A program made the position numbers and the translations under genes. DNA of 64,000 nt. Source: Lineus longissimus (lineage: Eukaryota; Nemertea; Pilidiophora; Heteronemertea; Lineidae). The notes beneath the pieces are model-generated. The model had not been told where the DNA came from, did not search any database, and saw nothing but the letters and a program-made list of their open reading frames with translations. Each line of letters begins with the position of its first letter. Positions within the stretch are counted from its first letter, which is position 1. The stretch covers positions 1-64,000 of the forward strand of contig NW_027020282.1 of NCBI RefSeq assembly GCF_910592395.1. Reading direction: 5' to 3'. This document shows, in pieces, positions 57,361 to 64,000 of this stretch.

Positions 57361-58495
57361 GCTCCTTCGTGGTTTAGAGTTTTCACAAAAAATCATTACT
57401 GGAAGCTGTAGCATATTGTAATATGTACCCAAATAACAGTAGAAATCCATGAAAAAACTGCAGTAAAAAACAGCCCCGTATGTCTTAGGTGAAGTCATTG
57501 CAGCTAGTGACAACCTTTCACGTTGACGTTTCATTGAATAACTGGTTTTCTGCCACTTACTTTCCAACAGACACAATTTATGCCTTGGCAGGAAACCGAT
57601 CATGTGTGAGCCCCTCTTACATCAACAATTATTGGCATATTTTAGACTATTTTAGACGAAGCTTGCAGACCGAGAAATTCAGCTTACCTATTTAAAATCA
57701 CCAAGCCTGCACTAGAAATCATGACTAGCACCAAACTAGACTTTCAGACGACCTCGATACTTCTGACTGACACGACATACGTGCGCCTTGGTATTTTACC
57801 TCAATAAAGCCATCCTTCCTCATGTTCATTGTGAGTGAACGTACATTTTCCTTCTCAAAACAGGCCACATGTATGTATACTTTAATTCCTTGTGAATAAG
57901 ATTAGAACCTCTCCTAGCCATAGCAAGGCCTAAGTAGTCCCGCCCATCATGTGAAATAATTGTGCTTCGTTTGAATACCTTACATTTGATTTGACCATAT
58001 TCAGTACACACACATGTCTCATTGCATCACAGCGGAAACCACAGATTGACTGTCATCCAATCACTATTGGTAGGCCTGGTTCGCTCAGTCTATTTGCGAA
58101 TGAATGGCAAGGGTGGTGGTTACATACTTCATGACTTTGGTGGATCTGCCCAGATAAAAATGGCTGCTGGTTCTTATTCGCAAGTAATTAGTATTTTTAA
58201 AGCATCGCTATTTGGCTAATTTTTTCACTCCTAGTCTTACTGAACCGCCGCCTACAATAGTTTTTCAGGGTGACTTCAATACATTATTCTTTCAATCAAA
58301 TCCAGCAATGTGGATTCGGTGGGGTGCAGGCTACCTAAATCATCTTTTTTGCATTTACCAAAAAGGCTGAACTGGTTTATTGCTCGCAAAACCAGGCAGT
58401 CTCCACTGTTATGAAGGCCCAGCCGACTAGGCCGACTGAGTCCAAGGTGACTTTGATCCAACTTCAGCTCGCTGTAATGTCAAGTAATTTTAAAA
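57361..58495. other. unassigned
   Basis: No gene or repeat recognised apart from the AATAAA noted separately. Confidence 0.4.
57803..57808 (+). terminator. AATAAA, nearest downstream poly(A) signal candidate
   Basis: First canonical AATAAA after the stop of the host gene at 56257. The implied 3' UTR would include the 984 bp element, so a non-canonical nearer signal is equally possible. Confidence 0.3.
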
Positions 58496-58674
58496 GGGCA
58501 TGTCAACTGAAGGAAATCACCCAATCTAAACACATGCTAAATTTCAGTTCTGGGCCACAATGATAGATAGCAGCACCAGTTTACACAGTATGAACTGGTG
58601 CTGCCAGATCTATCATTATGGACAATAACAAGGATTAAAAGCGGGTAATTTACTTCAGGCAATATGCCCTTTTT
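58496..58674. repeat. 180 bp fold-back element
   Basis: Inner arms ATGATAGATAGCAGCACCAG / CTGGTGCTGCCAGATCTATCAT around about 15 bases; outer arms AGGGCATGTCAACTGAAGG / CTTCAGGCAATATGCCCT. Confidence 0.82.
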
Positions 58675-59423
58675 TAAGAGCCATTGCACGAGAAATCCAG
58701 ACAATATGACAAATGTAACTGTTGACCCACTGGATTGAAATAATCTACCTGTTATGTAGTGGGGGAGGATACCCAGACTTCACAACCAGACATGACAGTG
58801 GCGCCCCCTGGAAGTTTGGGCCTACTGTGCTGATACCTTTCCATTATTTTTTGTAAAAACTTTGTCTGAATTTCTCGTGCAATATAACATGTATATAAAT
58901 ATAATATAACAATAACAATTATAAACACTAACTTCAGTATGATTGTAATATCTATTATAATAACTACCGGTAGCGTTTTATACTCGTCGCAAATAGCATT
59001 CCGCGAAGATGACGTCACTGCAGCTGCTGCCCTCTATTTCCCCATCGCTGAATTACAGGCAATGTCGGACAAAATGCGGTTTCGTAATGGATTCAGGCTT
59101 TCTAACTTGGGCAGTTAGATTCAATCTGGCACATGTCCGAGTGTTGGAAATACTACATAATTGTTCTGAATATTTCTCTCTCTGACTCTATGGTATCATT
59201 CATGCTAAAAACAATGCAGGGTCAAAGATAATTTACTTTGGAATAAGCTCAAATGCGTAGAAATAAGTGTCGATGTCCGCCTGTCACGTGACTAAAACGT
59301 CATCAATATCTTATGCAAATGATCTTGTGAGCTATAAATAGTAACTTCGCGGCATGCTATTGTGTCCTCTAGGCCCGGATGTAAACCGATATAATCTCTC
59401 TAGCTTATCGCTTAAACACCATA
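58675..59423. other. unassigned, one CTCF-like site
   Basis: GGCGCCCCCTGG at about 58800-58812 is a CTCF-like core on the minus strand outside the repeat family. Otherwise nothing. Confidence 0.4.
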
Positions 59424-59890
59424 TACTGTAGAACAGAATAATTTCGCGCCGTTAAATTTTCACTAATTGCTGATCATAGGCCTATTCGTGACAGGATATT
59501 TTTGCGAGACAAGGGCCATTTTTTTCCAGATTTTTTCGATGGCAATATTTCCAGAAAGGTGCTGTTTAGAATTCCCCTAATTCGGCACATTGCATAACAC
59601 GGACAATGGTTTCGCAAGCACTTGTGTCAATAATTTGAGTTTGGCGTCCCTTATTGAGTTATTAACTGAATAAAGGGGCAGGCGACCAGGCTACCAAGCT
59701 ACCAAATAAGCTGCTTGGGGGACCAAACAATGGCTTCTGATCCGAAATGAACTCTGATTTAACACGAATCGCTGCTGAATGAAATCAGGTTAAAAACAGA
59801 AGATTTTCGCGGCATAAAGTTTTCGTGACCTAGACCCCTCGCGTAATATGCGAAAATATCCTGCACGCGAAATTTTCCTGTTTTAAAGTA
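59424..59890 (-). mobile_element. ~470 bp MITE with TACTGTA ends, copy 2
   Basis: Inverted copy of 24095-24593, with shared interior such as GCTTGGGGGACCAAACAATG and GACAATGGTTTCGCAAGCAC. Confidence 0.87.
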
Positions 59891-61379
59891 CATTGTAGCC
59901 TCAAATTACTGTAAAAATGCTTGCTTGACGGAGCCGGAAAGGTCCTCAGTGAAAGATGTAATATCTGTCATAATATCTGTCAATCACTAATAGTTATTCT
60001 TCTCCTTGACCAATAGAAATCCTTGATCAACCTGCACAATGTCATGGCTTGAGCAGTACTTGTGGTTTATGAATATAATCCTGTTTACCCCATTCTACTA
60101 TTATCTGTGAATTTAGTTGATTTGGTGGATTGTAACAGCTGAGCATTAAATAATTGAGCCTTGAACCTTTCTGACCCTAAACCCAAACTTCTGAATGGGA
60201 TCATATTTCTTTAGGCCAAAACTGTAATTTTTTTAAGCATTCCTTCAGCGCCTTCATTGTCACAAGGGCTGACGACAGAGCACTTTCACCATGGGGAACC
60301 AAATCCAGGTTCGAGGCTATATTTTGTCTTGGTTTTAGACACAACCACCCCGGTCGTCCAAAAGAATGAGACAGCAGAGAAAGGTGGCGATCATGTCTGA
60401 TTTGACATATATCGCATTCGGATCTCCCAATGCAGTTTTATATCTCACGTAAAGGGCATGGTCACTTAATGACTTGAAGCAGACATGTTTTACCAAGTCT
60501 AATTTGAGATGGTTAGAATTCATTTACAAAGCCAACAATCAATAGTAATGATAGATTATAACTTCTAGTACATCATGGGCACTTGAAAATGAATTGGGAT
60601 TGACCATCATTAGAGGAAGGGGGTCTTTCGATTTTGGTTGTAGCCCTACTGTGATTCACGGTTTGGCCAATATGGGGCCAAACGTCAGAAATACAGCTAG
60701 TACCATAAATAAGTATCACATCGTAGGCCGGCTTCAGCGACACTGTTGATGGCGATGACGGGTTCAGTGGACTAGTTTGGAAAAAATGCAACAGCTCCAC
60801 CCTTTTAGTATGCCCAGTTTGTGACTTACGACCAGAGGCGGATAGAGGATATTAGAAATGATTGTCAAAGGGTAAAGGTCAAATGGATTGCTCTAACCAC
60901 AGAAATTTTACTTCATTGCATGTGAAAGTGCTGTAAGGATGGTGTACTTGATTTTGCTTTGTAATCTATGTAAATGAACTGATAGTTGCAATGGGGTTCT
61001 TCCCATTGAAAATGTTACATTATTATGGCATGGTATATATATTATTACTGTAGGTATAGTGGGTACATATGTTGTGTACACTTAGATTCCTTTAAAAAAA
61101 AATGTTTTGATTGAAACAGGGTATTGTCATCATGTTTTATGTGATGATGAAAATTATTATTATTAATGAGTTTCCTTTACATTCGAGAGATGATATTAAA
61201 TTTGGATGATATATATTGAGGATTGAACATGCATGACATAGGTTGGCATATTTTCTGTCAATTAGGCCACTGCAATTATTTTTCATGTTTAGCTGGCGGA
61301 TTTACCAGCTGGTAGGCGGTCGGATGTAGGAAAAAAAATAAAAATAAAAGTTCTTTGATAGACATTTTTTCATTTTTTT
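59891..61379. other. unassigned, small repeat fragment
   Basis: 60652-60690 (GATTCACGGTTTGGCCAATA) is a scrap of the dispersed repeat family. A minus-strand stretch at 60335-60523 looks mildly protein-like but is unrecognised. Confidence 0.35.
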
Positions 61380-62060
61380 AACCAGGTTTTCGAAGAAATA
61401 CCTGGTTATTAAATTACCGAAAGTGCCGGGCGGTCGCTGTTCTCTTGTGACACTGATTACTTTAAAACGACTGGAGATTTTCTGTTGAATCTTTTTTTGT
61501 ATACTGCTGGTAAGTAGACGTTGGTTCCTTTCGAAATCCAACTCGATTTGATTCATGGTTTAGCCACCAGAGGGCGCTTTGTGAAAAAACAAAATCTACC
61601 ATAAGTCCCTTTGTAAGGGTGGGTTTCTCACCAGATTTTTATGGTAGGCTTAACAGGTGATGGCACACGATATATCACACGATTTTTTTATTTCATCAAT
61701 TTTTTTTTCCTATAGGTGGCGTGTTATGAAAAACTCGTATTGATTCTCGTCACACTGATAACTTTAAAACGACTGGAGATTTTCTTTTGATTTTCCCTTT
61801 TAGCCATTGACACCCTTTAGAACTCCTAAACAGACCAAGTGTGGGTTCCGCAGGATGAGCGGTTTGGCCACTAGGTGGCACAGAGCAAAATTTTCCAAAA
61901 ACTGTTCCAGAAGCTGATTTCTCCCAATTCTTTAAGTTGGGGATCATGAAACAAATCTGATCATAGAGAGCAAAGCTTTCTCTTTCATTATCAATAAGCG
62001 TAGTTCATGAATTTTGCACCAGGTGGTGTTACTAGCACAATTTAGTGAGCACCCCATCGG
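61380..62060 (+). mobile_element. hairpin-headed dispersed repeat with two ~300 bp units
   Basis: Head AACCAGGTTTTCGAAGAAATACCTGGTT-type hairpin (arms AACCAGG / CCTGGTT). Two units share TTTAAAACGACTGGAGATTT at about 61460 and 61760. CTCF-like cores CCACCAGAGGGCGC (61564) and CCACTAGGTGGCAC (61868) lie in the equivalent place. Related in plan, not in sequence, to the GTCCGTCGTC family. Confidence 0.72.
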
Positions 62061-62089
62061 GGGGGCATTTTAAATTTTGCGCGAGTTAT

Positions 62090-62200
62090 CCCATGTGCAG
62101 TCCCACGTGAAGCCAACGACTCCGAGTCTGCGCAGTTCAGAAGCAAGGAGACAGTGCCGGAGAACGCATCGCGTCAAGCTATTACACGCAGATACAAGAG
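62090..62200 (+). other. possible 5' exon with donor
   Basis: GC-richer stretch ending ACAAGAG|GTAAGTTCTC, a near-consensus donor, just before an AT-rich, intron-like array. It could be the first exon of a gene continuing to the right of the window. No start codon can be chosen. Confidence 0.25.
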
Positions 62201-62455
62201 GTAAGTTCTCATCGAATTCACAACTTCATGGGCGATTTTGGCTGCCTGTGTTATTGCAGGTATTGATGAAACATTAGGGAAGGCTTGAATTGTTCAATTG
62301 ATTGAGATTGATTTGAGAAATAGTTTCATGTAGGAAGACAGTTGCCGGCTTGAACCGAGATCGTATGGTAGGCCTACCCGTTCTCTGTTTTTACTGTTCC
62401 GTTAGCACCTATTTTCACACGAATAAAAGTAAGATATGGATTAAATCTGGACATC

Positions 62456-63742
62456 ATATAAAGGCCATACCAATGACTTTTTTCAATGTTTCTTGTCACA
62501 GTCAGTTACAAGGCCATACCAATGATATTTTTTATTATTTCTTGTCCCAGTCATGTTAGAATCCATGGCCCTTGGGCACAGCAATAGATATTGGTGTCTT
62601 GTTATTACCATTGCACATAAGGCCATACCAATGAATGTGTTTTATTGTTTCTTGTCCCAGTCAGTTAGAATCCATTAGTCCTTTGGTCACATCAATGGAT
62701 ATTGGTTTCTTGTCCCTACCATAGCAGATAAGGCCATACCAATGATATTTTTTTATTGTTTCTTGTCCCAGTCATATTAGAATCCATGGCCCTTGGGCAC
62801 AGCAATAGATATTGGTGTCTTGTCCTTACCATTGCACATAAGGCCATACCAATGAATGTTTTTTTATTGTTTCTTGTCCCAGTCAGTTAGAATCCATTAG
62901 TCCTTTGGTCACATCAATGGATATTGGTTTCTTGTCCCCACCATAGCAGATAAGGCCATACCAATGATATTTTTTATTGTTTCTTGTCCCAGTTATATTA
63001 GAATCCATGGCCCTTGGGCACAGCAATAGATATTGGTGTCTTGTCCTTACCATTGCACATAAGGCCATACCAATGAATGTTTTTATTGTTTCTTGTCCCA
63101 GTCAGTTAGAATCCATTAGTCCTTTGGTCACATCAATGGATATTGGTTTCTTGTCCCTACCATAGCAGATAAGGCCATACCAATGATATTTTTTTATTGT
63201 TTCTTGTCCCAGTCATATTAGAATCCATGGCCCTTTGGCACAGCAATAGATATTGGTGTCTTGTCCTTACCATTGCACATAAGGCCATACCAATGAATGT
63301 TTTTTTATTGTTTCTTGTCCCAGTCAGTTAGAATCCATTAGTCCTTTGGTCACATCAATGGATATTGGTTTCTTGTCCCCACCATAGCAGATAAGGCCAT
63401 ACCAATGATATTTTTTATTGTTTCTTGTCCCAGTTATATTAGAATCCATGGCCCTTGGGCACAGCAATAGATATTGGTGTCTTGTCCTTACCATTGCACA
63501 TAAGGCCATACCAATGAATGTTTTTATTGTTTCTTGTCCCAGTCAGTTAGAATCCATTAGTCCTTTGGTCACATCAATGGATATTGGTTTCTTGTCCCTA
63601 CCATAGCAGATAAGGCCATACCAATGATATTTTTTATTGTTTCTTGTCCCAGTCATGTTAGAATCCATGGCCCTTGGGCACAGCAATAGATATTGGTGTC
63701 TTGCCCTTACCATTGCACATAAGGCCATACCAATGAATGTAC
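62456..63742 (+). repeat. ~110 bp tandem array with 441 bp higher-order period
   Basis: Two alternating unit types, AAGGCCATACCAATGAATGT and AAGGCCATACCAATGATATT, each followed by TTGTTTCTTGTCCCAGT. Near-identical four-unit blocks lie 441 bases apart (for example 62883 and 63324, 62977 and 63418). Small open frames repeating at the same spacing are by-products. Confidence 0.95.
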
Positions 63743-64000
63743 ACTTCAGTTCAGTTCATTCTCAATGTTTTCAGACTCGATGAATAATTGAGAAATGACA
63801 CACATTCTAATATACTAGTACACAAAATGCATCAATGATTAAATACAGATGTTTGTAGTCTTCATCACATATCTATGCCTGTATAACTTCAGTTATGCTA
63901 ACTCCATGAAGGTACTGTAATTTCTAAATAAAAACTTCTCGTATACAACTTTGAAATTAACTTTTTCTTCTTGACTGCATAAAAATCATTCCCACAACCA
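63743..64000. other. unassigned right edge
   Basis: AT-rich; nothing identified. Confidence 0.5.

Noticed and set aside
62883-63728. Identical small proteins repeated three times
   Set aside because: They lie at the 441 or 220 bp period of a tandem array and have no start context or motif.

Overview
The window reads as animal nuclear DNA, most likely from a marine invertebrate; I cannot name the species. The grounds are spliced exons with GT-AG borders, kilobase introns packed with dispersed repeats, a Polinton/Maverick element, a LINE remnant, many short inverted-repeat elements and several satellite arrays. There are no operons and no bacterial signals. I saw no tRNA or rRNA gene, but could not run a scanner.

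Layout. 1-7.8 kb: part of a Polinton, all on the plus strand: a broken protein-primed DNA polymerase B, a packaging ATPase, a small basic protein, a 259-residue Polinton-type protein, a chromodomain integrase with two in-frame stops, and a decayed structural-type protein. No major capsid or protease gene is visible, so the element probably continues to the left. 7.8-18.5 kb: minisatellite, inverted-repeat elements, a LINE 3' part whose reverse-transcriptase core is deleted (12.0-13.2 kb), and a ~165 bp satellite. 18.5-22.0 kb: a 73 bp satellite with a nearly perfect 590 bp higher-order duplication. 22-36 kb: gene-poor, with a 120 bp dimeric array and many MITE or fold-back elements, including a 1.1 kb one with a possible transposase remnant.

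36.1-56.3 kb: the one convincing host gene, three exons (36065-36470, 47805-48011, 55581-56257) that join in frame to 429 residues. I do not recognise it by name. Its order of conserved-looking residues, E157 / D215 (GRID) / E260-x-K262 (LEFK) / Q277, resembles a PD-(D/E)XK nuclease fold. Its 11.3 and 7.6 kb introns are filled with a ~300 bp-unit dispersed repeat family, a MITE nested inside one copy, a LINE endonuclease scrap, two sets of recurring 14-15-mers and a possible second small transcription unit (45.0-46.8 kb).

56.3-64 kb: further inverted-repeat elements, a possible 5' exon near 62.2 kb and a ~110 bp tandem array with a 441 bp higher-order period.

Themes across the window: dispersed repeats carry CTCF-like cores (CCACCAGGGGGC) and nuclear-receptor-type AGGTCA direct repeats, and the palindrome TAGGCCTA occurs 11 times where about one is expected. 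All function assignments come from reading motifs; no database search was possible.
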